The notes under the pieces: model-generated
The model's input: only the letters and a program-made list of their open reading frames with translations
Told to the model about the DNA's origin: nothing
Databases searched by the model: none
Shown here: one piece after another, positions 1-8,939 of the stretch
Position numbering within the stretch: the stretch's first letter is position 1
Layout: every line of letters begins with the position of its first letter
DNA from: Gemmatimonadota bacterium
Lineage (GTDB): Bacteria; Gemmatimonadota; Gemmatimonadetes; Palauibacterales; Palauibacteraceae
Length of the DNA stretch: 64,000 nucleotides
Assembly: GCA_022820995.1 (NCBI GenBank)
Contig: JAJEEM010000057.1
Coordinates: 1-64,000 of the forward strand
Reading direction: 5' to 3'
Made by a program: the position numbers and the translations under genes

Positions 1-725
1 CGGCGCCCGTTCCGCCGGCGCCCGCACCGCTTCCCCCAGGTCTCGAGGACCGGGTCGAGGAGGCGAGCCAGATGCGGAAGGCGATCGCGCGCCGGCTCGC
101 CCAGTCGATCGGGCCCGTCCCCCACTTCTTCCTCACGACCGAGGTCGACATGGGCCGGGCGCTCGAGTTGCGCGCGGACCTCAACGCCCGCTTCGCGGAC
201 GGCAAGATCGGGGTGACGGACCTGCTCCTGAAGGCGGCCGCGGAGGCCCTCAACCGGCACCCGGGGGTCAACGCCTCGTGGGAGGAGAACGCGATCCGCT
301 ACCGCGGCGCGGTCCACCTCGGCATCGCGGTCGCGCTCGACGAAGGCCTCATCACGCCGGTGCTGCGCGACGCGGGCCGCAAGGGGCTGCGGCAGATCTC
401 GGTCGAGGCGCGCGATCTCATCGCCCGGGCGCGGGCCCGCAAGCTCGCGCCGGAGGAATACCAGGGCGGGACCTTCTCGGTCAGCAACCTCGGCATGTTC
501 GAGATCGACCAGTTCACGGCGATCATCAACCCGCCCGAAGCCGGCATCCTCGCCATCGGGCAGACGGTCGAGAAGCCCGTCGCGGTGGACGGCCAGGTCG
601 TCGTCCGCAAGCGGATGCGGGTGACCATGTCGTGCGATCACCGCGTCATCGACGGCGCCACGGGCGCGGCCTTCCTCGGCGCCTTCAAGGCGATGCTCGA
701 GAACCCCCTCGAGATGATCCTCTAG
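1..725 (+). CDS. 2-oxoacid dehydrogenase E2 acyltransferase, C-terminal catalytic part (5' truncated by window)
   Basis: The reading frame is open from base 3 and enters through a Pro/Ala-rich linker, so the ATG at 72 is internal and the real start lies upstream. The rest is the dihydrolipoamide acyltransferase catalytic domain. It transfers the acyl group from lipoyl-lysine to CoA in the pyruvate or branched-chain dehydrogenase core. The active-site motif DHRVIDG is intact, with its His codon at 639-641 and Asp at 651-653. The lipoyl and subunit-binding domains must lie left of the window. E3 (5300) and LipB (6735) follow on the same strand, supporting one lipoate-dependent cluster. The substrate (pyruvate or branched-chain) cannot be decided from this part. 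Confidence 0.93.
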   Translation, partial: APVPPAPAPLPPGLEDRVEEASQMRKAIARRLAQSIGPVPHFFLTTEVDMGRALELRADLNARFADGKIGVTDLLLKAAAEALNRHPGVNASWEENAIRYRGAVHLGIAVALDEGLITPVLRDAGRKGLRQISVEARDLIARARARKLAPEEYQGGTFSVSNLGMFEIDQFTAIINPPEAGILAIGQTVEKPVAVDGQVVVRKRMRVTMSCDHRVIDGATGAAFLGAFKAMLENPLEMIL

Positions 726-833
726 CCCACGCCCTTCCGCGACAAAATCACATTCATTGGGCTATCCTTGTTCCATGTACGGGTACGGGCACATTGAATC
801 TGACCTCCGGCTTCCTGCGAGCCGAGGCGAGCC

Positions 834-3800
834 TTGAGCCGAGTGCCAGCCGGACTTCAACCGGGGGTGGTCGCGGTTCTTTTCTTGCTGTCCTGCAGCG
901 AGGCGCCAACGGCCCCGGAGAGGCCACCTCCGCCTCCGCCACCTCCCACGCTCCGGCCCGCCGCGCTGTCCGTGGACCCCGGGCAGACGACGCTCGATGC
1001 GCTGGGCGATTCGGTCCGCCTGACCGCGGAGGCGCGGGACCAGAACGGCCGCGTGATCGCAGGGGCCGCCGTCACCTGGTCGAGCAGCGATGCCTCCGTC
1101 GCCACGATCGACGCATCGGGTCTGGTGACGGCAAGCGGCAACGGTCAGGCAACGATCACGGCGCGCGCCGCTCCGGTGTCCGGTACGGCGGCCGTGACGG
1201 TCCGGCAGCTTCCCGCGGAAATGACCGTCGTCCCCGCTTCGCTGGCGTTCCGGAGTCGGGGCGACACGGCGCGGCTGACGGCGACGCTGACGGACGCCAA
1301 CGGGCACCCGGTGGACGGTGCGCGCGTGGCCTGGAGCAGCGCCGACACATCCGTAGCCACCGTCGACGCAAGCGGACTCGTGACCGCCGGCGGCGTGGGC
1401 GCCGCCGACGTGACCGCCACGCACGACTCGCTCGCCGCGTCCGCCGCGGTGTCGGTGTCGCGCTCGTCGTCCGACGACCGGGAAGTCCTGGCGTCCCTGT
1501 GCCGGGCCTGGGACGGTGACAACTGGAACGACCGCACGAACTGGCTCACGGAGGCGCCGTTGTCGGACTGGGCCGGAGTCGGGACGGACCGCGACGGCCG
1601 CGTCACCCAGCTCGCGCTGAGCAGCAACAACCTGAACGGCCGGATTCCGGCGCTCATCGCTCGTCTGGACCGGCTCTACATCCTCAACCTGAGCGAGAAC
1701 GCGCTTTACGGCACGATCCCTCCGGAGTTCGGGCAGTTGACGCAGCTCCGGGACCTGCTTCTCGGCGGAAACGACCTCTCGGGTCGGCTGCCTGCCGAAC
1801 TCGGCACGTTGTCGGGTCTCCGCTACCTGCACCTCACCAACACGAATCTCGGAGGCCCCCTGCCCGACACGTTCGTCCGTCTCGCCCTGAGCAATTTCTA
1901 CTTTAGCGCGACGAATCTCTGTCTGCCATCCTCGCTCGTCGTCTGGTACGAGGGGATCGACCACGCGTCCGCCGATCCGCGCCGCTGTATCCCGACCACG
2001 GCCGACCGGGACGTGCTTGTCGCGCTGTACGAGGCCACGAACGGGTCGGACTGGGGCGACAACGACGACTGGCTGAGCGACTTGGCGATCAACACGTGGC
2101 ACGGCGTGAAGACCGACGCGGAGGGCTACGTGACCTCGCTGTACCTGTCGCACAACAAGTTGACCGGGCCACTGCCTCCGGCACTGGGCAATCTCGCCCG
2201 GATCGAGCGGCTGGTTCTGCACGGGAACGACCTGACCGGCGGAATCCCTCCGGAACTCGGGAAGTCGACGAACCTGCGCAGTCTCTACCTGGCCGAGAAC
2301 AGACTCGAGGGATCGATCCCATCGGCACTCGGGACGCTGGTCAACCTCGACACGCTGGTCGTGTCGTACAACGAACTTTCGGGCCCGATCCCGCCGGATG
2401 TGGGCGACATGGCGGAGCTGGAGGTCCTGGCGCTGTTCGAGAACCGGTTGAGCGGCCCCTTGCCGGAGGAGATCGGTCAACTGAGGAACCTGAGGGAGCT
2501 ATCGCTCTCGGATAACCGGATCGAAGGGCGCCTGCCGCGGGAACTCGGCGATTTGATCTCGCTCGAAAGCCTGGATCTTTCGCGGAATCAGTTGTCGGGG
2601 CCGATCCCGCCCGAGGTTGGCGAACTCGCCTCCCTGACGAGCCTTCGTCTTGCGAACAATCGGCTCGAAGGCCGGATTCCCGCTACGCTGGGGAACCTGA
2701 CTTCACTCAAGGAACTGCAACTCCAGCGCAATCGCCTGAACGGGGGCATTCCGCGTGAACTGGGGAACCTGCCGAATCTGGAATCGCTGGGTCTGTTCGA
2801 GAACCAGTTGACCGGCGCAATCCCCTCCGAACTGGGCAACCTCGAGCGCCTTGAGCGGATGGTGGTCGGCGACAACCAGCTTACCGGCGCCCTCCCGCCG
2901 GAGCTTGGGCGGCTATCCAACCTCCGCGAGCTGCATGCCGGCCGGAACCGTTTGAGCGGCCCGGTCCCGCCGGAGTTGGGCACCATGTCCAACCTCCAAT
3001 ACATGGGGCTGTTCAACAACAACTTCTCAGGACCGTTGCCGCCGGAGATCGGCGGCATGTCAGGCCTGACGGACCTGCTGCTCTCGCGTAACCCGGATCT
3101 CGAAGGGCTCATGCCCCGGCAACTTCTGAACCTGGGATCCCTGTCGGTTCTGTCTGCCTTCGAGACCGGACTGTGTGCACAGATCGACGCCGAATACCAG
3201 GACTGGCTGCGCCAGCTCGATGCGACGCTGGAGGACTGCGACGCGGAGCATGTGGAGCGCCTGGCGCTGGCGGAGGTCTTCGCCCACCTGGACGGTCCGT
3301 CGTGGACCCGGAGCGACGGCTGGAACTCGAGCACGCCCCTCGCCGACTGGCACGGCATCACGGCCCGCGAGGGTCGCGTGCACAGGCTCGACCTGGCGGA
3401 CAACGGGGTCGCGGGATCGATGCCGCCGGAGATCTCGAATCTGACCGCGCTCGAGACGATGGACTTCGCCGACAACGCGCTTGCGGGGGAGTTCCCGGTT
3501 GCTCTCGCCTCGATGACGGATCTCACGTCGCTACGACTCCGCGGCAACGGGGAGCTGGCGGGTCCGCTGCCCTTCCGCCTGACCGGGTTGAAACATCTCG
3601 CAACCCTGGAATACGAGGACACGGGACTCTGCGCCTCGCCTGCGCCGACCTTCCAGGACTGGCTGGGCCGGGTCGATGTCGTAGCCGGAGCCACCTGCGG
3701 AAACCCGGAGGAAGTCCGATTGTCGCTGTCCATGGTCTACCTGACGCAGGCCGTTCAGAGGCCCGCCGGCGACGTGCCGCTGATCGCGGGGCGCGCCGCG

Positions 3801-5189
3801 CTGCTGCGCGTGTTCCTCGTGAGCCGCGAATCGGCGGCCTTCTTCGAACCCGAGGTCGTGGCGACCTTCACCCGCGATGGCCGCGAAGTACACCGGGTCG
3901 TCATGGAACGGGCGAGGGACCTGCTGGCGACCTCGGCCGACGAATCGGATCTCCGCAACTCCTACAACGCGGTGATCCCGGCCGCGCACATCCAACCGGA
4001 CGTCGATCTCGTGGTCGAGGCGGACCCGGGACGGATCTTGCCGCTGGCCGCCGGAAGCCAGGTTCGCTTCCCGACCTCGGGCGGCATGCCGCTCAATGTG
4101 ATCGACGTGCCCCCCATGGAGTTGACGGTCGTGCCGGTGCTCGAGGCAACCAGACCGGACTCCTCGATCTTCGAGTGGACCGAGAACATCGGCCACGACA
4201 GTCCGGAGGTCGGTCTGCTCCGCCATGCTTTCCCCTTCTCCGAGTTCAGCGCGAAGAGCCGCGAGGCCTACGTGACGTCGCCCGACCTCACCAACGACGA
4301 CGACCAATGGGGTCTCGTGCTCGAGATGGAGGCCCTGCGGGCGCTCGACAACGGATCCGGCTACTACTACGCGGCGGCCGCCAGCGTGGACGGGTACGTG
4401 CGAGGGAGGGCGCGACTGGGGGGCTGGACGAGCATCGGCAAGGCGTGGGACGCGGAACTCGCCCACGAGGTGGGGCACAATCTCAACCTGCGCCACGCGC
4501 CCTGCGGCGGCGCCCTCGGCGTCGATCCCGGCTTTCCGCATCCGGACGGGGGCATCGGGGCGTGGGGATACGACTTCCGCGACGGTTCCGTCGTATCCGC
4601 GGGAAGGCGCCGGGACATCATGGGGTACTGCTATTCGCGGGGCTGGCTCAGCGACTACAACTTCGAGAAAGTGATCGAGTACCGGGAGCGGCTGGAAGGA
4701 GATCGGGCACGGACGCTGATTGCGGCAGAGCGGCCAGGCACGGAAGCGCTGGTTCTGTGGGGCGGCGTCATCAACGGCCATCTCAGGCTTGAGCCCGCCT
4801 TTCGCCTGGAGGCCCCGCCCCGGCTGCCCGAAGGGACCGGCCCCTACCGCGTCGAGGGCGTGGATGGCGCCGGAGATGGAGTATTCTCGCTGGCCTTCAC
4901 GCCCGGCGAGGATCAGTTCGGGGACAAGTACTTCTTCTTCACCATCCCGATCGACGCCGCGGCGGCCGGTTCCCTGGACCGCATCACGCTGACGGGGCCG
5001 GAGGGAGTCGTCACGATCCGTTCCGCCGACGAGCGCGCAATCTCGGTCGTCTCCGAACCGGACACCGGACGGATCCGAGCCATCCTTCGCGACTGGGACG
5101 GACCGCTCCCCGCTGCCGTCGGGCGCGTCGCCGACCTTGACGTCGTGACCTTCCGGTCGCTGTCCGACGCGGTCCGCCCACCGCGGTGA
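834..5189 (+). CDS. Surface lipoprotein: Ig-like domains, three LRR modules, C-terminal metzincin-like metallopeptidase
   Basis: 1451 residues from TTG 834 (GTG 843 is an alternative). A short signal sequence ends in lipobox LLSC, followed by eight prolines. Two BIG2-like Ig domains span about residues 42-212. Three LRR blocks of the plant LxGxIP type follow (about 215-385, 390-800, 810-960). Each opens with a Trp-rich N-cap and closes with a Cys-containing C-cap (TxLC...W...C). The C-terminal part carries HEVGHNLNLRH at residues 1211-1221, the metzincin zinc signature HExxHxxxxxH, and a likely Met-turn DIMGYC near 1261. It is probably an outer-membrane-anchored protease that binds targets through LRRs. 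It sits between E2 and E3 with no obvious metabolic link. Substrate and role are unknown. Confidence 0.85.
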   Translation: MSRVPAGLQPGVVAVLFLLSCSEAPTAPERPPPPPPPPTLRPAALSVDPGQTTLDALGDSVRLTAEARDQNGRVIAGAAVTWSSSDASVATIDASGLVTASGNGQATITARAAPVSGTAAVTVRQLPAEMTVVPASLAFRSRGDTARLTATLTDANGHPVDGARVAWSSADTSVATVDASGLVTAGGVGAADVTATHDSLAASAAVSVSRSSSDDREVLASLCRAWDGDNWNDRTNWLTEAPLSDWAGVGTDRDGRVTQLALSSNNLNGRIPALIARLDRLYILNLSENALYGTIPPEFGQLTQLRDLLLGGNDLSGRLPAELGTLSGLRYLHLTNTNLGGPLPDTFVRLALSNFYFSATNLCLPSSLVVWYEGIDHASADPRRCIPTTADRDVLVALYEATNGSDWGDNDDWLSDLAINTWHGVKTDAEGYVTSLYLSHNKLTGPLPPALGNLARIERLVLHGNDLTGGIPPELGKSTNLRSLYLAENRLEGSIPSALGTLVNLDTLVVSYNELSGPIPPDVGDMAELEVLALFENRLSGPLPEEIGQLRNLRELSLSDNRIEGRLPRELGDLISLESLDLSRNQLSGPIPPEVGELASLTSLRLANNRLEGRIPATLGNLTSLKELQLQRNRLNGGIPRELGNLPNLESLGLFENQLTGAIPSELGNLERLERMVVGDNQLTGALPPELGRLSNLRELHAGRNRLSGPVPPELGTMSNLQYMGLFNNNFSGPLPPEIGGMSGLTDLLLSRNPDLEGLMPRQLLNLGSLSVLSAFETGLCAQIDAEYQDWLRQLDATLEDCDAEHVERLALAEVFAHLDGPSWTRSDGWNSSTPLADWHGITAREGRVHRLDLADNGVAGSMPPEISNLTALETMDFADNALAGEFPVALASMTDLTSLRLRGNGELAGPLPFRLTGLKHLATLEYEDTGLCASPAPTFQDWLGRVDVVAGATCGNPEEVRLSLSMVYLTQAVQRPAGDVPLIAGRAALLRVFLVSRESAAFFEPEVVATFTRDGREVHRVVMERARDLLATSADESDLRNSYNAVIPAAHIQPDVDLVVEADPGRILPLAAGSQVRFPTSGGMPLNVIDVPPMELTVVPVLEATRPDSSIFEWTENIGHDSPEVGLLRHAFPFSEFSAKSREAYVTSPDLTNDDDQWGLVLEMEALRALDNGSGYYYAAAASVDGYVRGRARLGGWTSIGKAWDAELAHEVGHNLNLRHAPCGGALGVDPGFPHPDGGIGAWGYDFRDGSVVSAGRRRDIMGYCYSRGWLSDYNFEKVIEYRERLEGDRARTLIAAERPGTEALVLWGGVINGHLRLEPAFRLEAPPRLPEGTGPYRVEGVDGAGDGVFSLAFTPGEDQFGDKYFFFTIPIDAAAAGSLDRITLTGPEGVVTIRSADERAISVVSEPDTGRIRAILRDWDGPLPAAVGRVADLDVVTFRSLSDAVRPPR

Positions 5190-5299
5190 GTACACGCCCG
5201 CTCCGATAGCGGCCGCCCGTGTTATGTTGCACCGCATCGTCCGCGATGCTCACCCAGCCCGTGCCGTTATCAGAGAGAGTGAAGGGAGTGAAGGGATAG

Positions 5300-6709
5300 A
5301 TGTCGGAGACCTACGATGTCGTCGTGGTCGGAGCCGGACCGGCCGGCTACGTGTGTGCGATCCGGGCCGCGCAACTCGGCCTCCGGACCGCCTGCGTCGA
5401 GAGCGGGTCGTACGAGGGCGGCCTCGGCGGCACCTGCCTCAACTGGGGCTGCATTCCCGCCAAGGCGCTGCTCGAGAGCGCCGCGCTCGCGCACAACCTC
5501 CGGCACCACGGCGCCCGCATGGGCGTGAAGCCGGTCGAAGTGGAGTACGACTTCCCCGCGGCGGTGAAGCGGAGCCGCATCATCACGCGGAAGCTCACGG
5601 CCGGTGTGAAATACCTGCTCGGGAAGAACAAGGTCGACATCCTCCAGGGCCGCGGCCGGCTGGCGGGGGCGGGCCGCGTCGCGGTCGAGTCGGACGGCGA
5701 GACACGGGAGGTCGCGACGCGGAACGTCGTCTTCGCGACCGGCTCCGTGATGAACACCTTCCCCGGCTTCGAACTGGACGGCGAGAAGGTGATCGGCAGC
5801 CGGGAGGCGCTCGGCCTCCAGCAGCTCCCCGCGAAGATGGCGATCGTCGGAGCCGGCTTCGTCGGCGTCGAGTTCGCCGACGTCTTCAACGCCTTCGGAG
5901 TCGACGTCACGCTGATCGAGGCGCTCGACACGCTCGTCCCCTTCGAGGACCCCGAGATCGGGAAGGCGCTCGAACGCTCGTTCCGGAAGCGGGGAATCCG
6001 CAATCTCACGAACACCCGCGTCAAGCACCTGGATCGCAACTCGAGCCCGATGGTCCTCACGGTCGTGAACCCCGACGGCAGCGAGACCGCCGAGGAGACG
6101 GACCTCGTGCTCATGGCCGTCGGACGGCGGCCCGTGACCGACAACCTTGGTCTCGAGAAGAACGGGGTCGCGGTGGAGGATGGCTTCATCCGGATCGACG
6201 AGTGGTGCCGGACGAACCAGCCGGGCGTCTACGCGATCGGGGATGTGGCCGGGCAGCCGATGCTGGCGCACGTCGGATCGCACGAAGGCATCGTCGCCGC
6301 CGAGCATATCGCGGGCGTGGCCAAGCACCCCATGACGTACGGGAACATCCCCTCCGTCGGGTACTGCCACCCCGAAGTCGCCTCGATCGGCATGTCCGTG
6401 GCGCAGGCGGAGGAGGCGGGCCACGAGGTCGTCACCGGCAAGTACCCGCTCGGGGCGCACGGACGCGCGCTCACCGCCGAATCCGCGGACGGTTTCGTGA
6501 AGGTCGTGGCAGACGCCAAATACGGCGAAATCCTGGGCGTCCACATGATCGGCCACAACGTGAGCGAACTCGTGGCGGAGGTCGGCATGGCGCGCGAACT
6601 GGAAGCGACGCTGGACGAGATCGTGCGTCACGCGCACGCGCACCCCAGCATGGCCGAGGCCGTGATGGAGGCCGCGTTCGCCGCGCTCGGGCGCTCGATC
6701 CACATGTAG
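5300..6709 (+). CDS. lpdA: Dihydrolipoyl dehydrogenase (E3)
   Basis: 469 residues, the normal length for the family. It is the FAD flavoprotein that reoxidises dihydrolipoyl groups on E2 with NAD+. The N-terminal FAD-binding motif GAGPAGY is present, then the redox disulfide GGTCLNWGCIP near residue 45. A second Rossmann motif GAGFVGVEFADVF binds NAD, and the C-terminal HPSMAE supplies the catalytic His/Glu from the partner subunit. ATG 5300 follows two GTGAAGGG repeats at about 5277-5295 that contain purine-rich RBS-like sequence. It is separated from the E2 gene by the LRR lipoprotein and followed 25 bp later by lipB. Confidence 0.97.
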   Translation: MSETYDVVVVGAGPAGYVCAIRAAQLGLRTACVESGSYEGGLGGTCLNWGCIPAKALLESAALAHNLRHHGARMGVKPVEVEYDFPAAVKRSRIITRKLTAGVKYLLGKNKVDILQGRGRLAGAGRVAVESDGETREVATRNVVFATGSVMNTFPGFELDGEKVIGSREALGLQQLPAKMAIVGAGFVGVEFADVFNAFGVDVTLIEALDTLVPFEDPEIGKALERSFRKRGIRNLTNTRVKHLDRNSSPMVLTVVNPDGSETAEETDLVLMAVGRRPVTDNLGLEKNGVAVEDGFIRIDEWCRTNQPGVYAIGDVAGQPMLAHVGSHEGIVAAEHIAGVAKHPMTYGNIPSVGYCHPEVASIGMSVAQAEEAGHEVVTGKYPLGAHGRALTAESADGFVKVVADAKYGEILGVHMIGHNVSELVAEVGMARELEATLDEIVRHAHAHPSMAEAVMEAAFAALGRSIHM

Positions 6710-6734
6710 GCAGGCGGGGGCCGGCGGCGCTTCG

Positions 6735-7514
6735 ATGAGCGGAGAGCGGCAGCTCCGCGTGGTCGACCTCGGTCGGCGCGAGTACCGCGAGGTGCTCGAG
6801 CTTCAGCGCTCCATCGCCCGCTGGCGCCGGAGTTCTCCGCCGGATCACGACCTCCTGCTCCTCGTCGAACACCTGCCGGTCATCACCGTCGGCCGGGGAT
6901 CGAGCGAGGACTTCACGCCCCCGGACGAGGCATGGCTCGCCGAGGTGGGGCTGGATCTCGTCGAGATCGAGCGTGGCGGCGATCTCACCTATCACGGCCC
7001 CGGCCAGCTCGTGGGCTATCCGATCCTGGACCTTCGCGCGCACCGGAAGGACCTCCACTGGTATCTGCGCCGCATCGAGGAGGTGCTGCTGCGCGTCCTG
7101 GCGGAGTGCGGCCTGCCCGCCTTCCGGGTCGAGTCCTACACCGGCGTGTGGACGGGTTCCCCGCCCGCCGGGAGCCTCGAGACGGTCGAGGAGGACGGGT
7201 TCGGGACGGTTGCCGCCGGACGCGCGGACGCGCTCATCGGGGCCGGCGCGATCCGCAAGGCCGCGTCGATCGGCGTGCACGCGAGCCGCTGGATCACGTC
7301 GCACGGCTTCGCCCTCAACGTGACGCCCGAGCCTCTCATGAACTTCCGCGGGATCATCGCGTGCGGCATCCACGGCGTCCGCATGACGAGCCTCGCCTCC
7401 GAGGGCGCCTCCCTTACCCTGGAAGAGGCCGGCGAAGCCGTCGTGCGCACGTTTCCCGCGACCTTCCCGAGCCTCGCGCCGTCACCCGCGCCGGAAGCCC
7501 GCCTGCGCGCCTGA
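6735..7514 (+). CDS. lipB: Octanoyl-[ACP]:protein N-octanoyltransferase LipB
   Basis: 259 residues. LipB moves octanoate from acyl-carrier protein to the lipoyl domains of E2 and GcvH, the first step of lipoate assembly. The signature RGGDLTYHGPGQLVGYP is intact. The catalytic Lys lies in IRKAASIGV and the catalytic Cys in IIACGIHG. The segment before the Lys carries an extra Gly/Ala-rich stretch of about 25 residues compared with short LipB proteins, still in frame. Position directly after lpdA fits supply of lipoylation for the dehydrogenase encoded here. LipA is not in the window. Confidence 0.95.
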   Translation: MSGERQLRVVDLGRREYREVLELQRSIARWRRSSPPDHDLLLLVEHLPVITVGRGSSEDFTPPDEAWLAEVGLDLVEIERGGDLTYHGPGQLVGYPILDLRAHRKDLHWYLRRIEEVLLRVLAECGLPAFRVESYTGVWTGSPPAGSLETVEEDGFGTVAAGRADALIGAGAIRKAASIGVHASRWITSHGFALNVTPEPLMNFRGIIACGIHGVRMTSLASEGASLTLEEAGEAVVRTFPATFPSLAPSPAPEARLRA

Positions 7515-7530
7515 CGCTCCCCCGGGAGCG
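7515..7530. other. Perfect 7-bp hairpin after lipB
   Basis: Arms CGCTCCC and GGGAGCG are separated by two bases, directly after the lipB stop and between convergent genes. There is no T-run on either side, so it is not a canonical intrinsic terminator. It may still stall or stabilise RNA ends. Confidence 0.4.
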
Positions 7531-7552
7531 GTGGGGTGTTCTGATACGGTAA

Positions 7553-7963
7553 TCACCTGCCAGCTCCCCCCAACAAGGAAGGCACGACGGTCACACCTCT
7601 CAGTGCCCGATAGCTCGTGTCCGGTACTGCCCGTACGAGGACGCCCGTCTCGCCCACCGACACGGCCCGGACTCTCGCTACGCTGTCTCCCGTAGCGTAG
7701 ACCAGGGCCACCGTCGAGTCCAACGTGCTCCACACGAAACGGTTACCCGACGGGACCCCACAGCCCTCCCAGCCCGAACCTTCGTTGGCAGGTAGCGCAA
7801 GCAGCAGATCCTGCTCAGCTCCGACCCCAAGAGTGATGTGCCCCGCTCCCAAATCCAGACCCCGAAACGGGTACTCACCGGGCAGTACGATAAACAACGG
7901 TTTGACGCAACTTCCGGTGAGCACCGTGTCCCCTCCACAACTCACGCTGGCAGCGATCACCAA
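7553..7963 (-). CDS. Small putative lipoprotein with Ig-like (BIG2-type) C-terminus; N-terminus possibly frameshifted
   Basis: 136 residues as an open frame from TTG 7963. The body looks genuine: the second half has a BIG2-like pattern (Ser/Thr-Val-Ala, then VRAVSVGETGVLVRAV). The predicted start leaves only eight residues before Cys-9, too short for a signal peptide. The upstream frame from ATG 8006 reads MRNGFGGRVLLTF, and removing one base from the TTT at 7968-7970 would join it to ALVIAASVSC, giving a normal lipoprotein signal with lipobox SVSC. The gene is therefore either frameshifted or carries a sequencing error. Function unknown. It converges on lipB. Confidence 0.6.
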   Translation of the reverse strand: MVIAASVSCGGDTVLTGSCVKPLFIVLPGEYPFRGLDLGAGHITLGVGAEQDLLLALPANEGSGWEGCGVPSGNRFVWSTLDSTVALVYATGDSVARVRAVSVGETGVLVRAVPDTSYRALRGVTVVPSLLGGAGR

Positions 7964-8213
7964 GGCGAAACGTCAGCAGTACCCGCCCCCCGAATCCGTT
8001 TCTCATCGCCACTTCCCTTGCCACTAGCCCGGGCACGGCGGCCGCCCGCAGCCAGTGTCCACGGAGATCTCCCAGGTCTTGCTGGGCTCCTCATCAGATT
8101 TACCGTCTTCGCGACACCAGTGGTCCCGCCACCGATCAAGCTAGCGGGAACGTTGCCGAAATGCGGGTTTGGGCCGACCTTGTGGCGCGTCGCCCGCCGA
8201 TGCGGGCGGCCGG

Positions 8214-8426
8214 ATGTCCGCCCCGGAACCGCCGCACAAAGGATGGCTTGCGAAGATGATGATGATTCTCGGGATTCTGCTGCTCAGCACGGTCGTCGTC
8301 GCCCTGCTGCTCGGACAACTCGCGAAGCTGTCGTTCCGGGAACGCGTCCTTCAGACGGCCGCCATGCTCGCCGCCGCGTTCGTCTTCTTCGGCCTCGTCG
8401 TCCTGGTGGAGGCCGCCACGCACTAG
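8214..8426 (+). CDS. Small two-helix membrane protein, unknown function
   Basis: 70 residues from ATG 8214. An upstream in-frame ATG at 8169 only adds a Gly/Arg-rich lead with no coding character. There are two clear hydrophobic helices, about residues 14-36 and 45-67, joined by a short basic loop (LSFRER), a small integral membrane hairpin. No RBS of note. It converges on the membrane protein gene ending at 8454. No family recognised. Confidence 0.6.
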   Translation: MSAPEPPHKGWLAKMMMILGILLLSTVVVALLLGQLAKLSFRERVLQTAAMLAAAFVFFGLVVLVEAATH

Positions 8427-8453
8427 CTGTTCGGGCGCGACACGCGCCTGCGG

Positions 8454-8921
8454 CTAACCGCTCCCCCGCCTCGCTTTCCGCTGGCGCAGAAGATGCCCGA
8501 TCTCGCGAAAGCCGAAGATCAGGACCAGGGCGAAGACCGCCAGCCCCCCGAAGAAACTGAGGGCCATGAGGGGCACGGCCGCCAGGAGAAATGGAGCGTC
8601 CGTCGTAAACCCGCTGCTCTCCACCGACCGGGTCAGAGGCTCTCTGACGATGTCGAACGCCCACAACGCCCAGGGTACGAACCACAGACGCCACAGTTTA
8701 CGGGAGGGATTGCCGGCGCCCGACTGCGATAGCAGCCACCGCCCCCACCCGGCCCACGCCAGCGCCCCCATCCCCGCGAACACCATGGCCGCCAAGGGCA
8801 TCAGCCAGGCTTCCCACAGCGCAACCTCACCTCCCGACCGCAGCCAGCCCGCCGCACTCGAGAGGGCCGCCAGGACCAGCGTGACGAGTGCGACCAGGAG
8901 AATCTCCGTCCGTGTGCTCAT
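8454..8921 (-). CDS. Multi-pass membrane protein, unknown function
   Basis: 155 residues with about four hydrophobic segments: an N-terminal helix after MSTRTE, a second around WLMPLAAMVFAGMGALAWAG, a third amphipathic Trp-rich stretch (LWFVPWALWAF), and a C-terminal helix before a basic tail. No catalytic motif. It lies 18 bp downstream of the 8940-9413 gene on the same strand, so the two are probably cotranscribed membrane proteins. No family assignment is possible by eye. Confidence 0.7.
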   Translation of the reverse strand: MSTRTEILLVALVTLVLAALSSAAGWLRSGGEVALWEAWLMPLAAMVFAGMGALAWAGWGRWLLSQSGAGNPSRKLWRLWFVPWALWAFDIVREPLTRSVESSGFTTDAPFLLAAVPLMALSFFGGLAVFALVLIFGFREIGHLLRQRKARRGSG

Positions 8922-8939
8922 GGCTCCGCTCCTCGAATC

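Noticed and set aside
72-725. E2 domain as a complete short gene from ATG 72
   Set aside because: The frame is open upstream through a Pro/Ala linker, so this ATG is internal to a larger gene.
762-2480. Long minus-strand open frame opposite the LRR gene
   Set aside because: It is Arg/Val/Gly-rich with no domain pattern, and mirrors the codon bias of the LRR gene.
7515-7530. Intrinsic terminator after lipB
   Set aside because: A perfect hairpin is present but no T-run follows on either strand.
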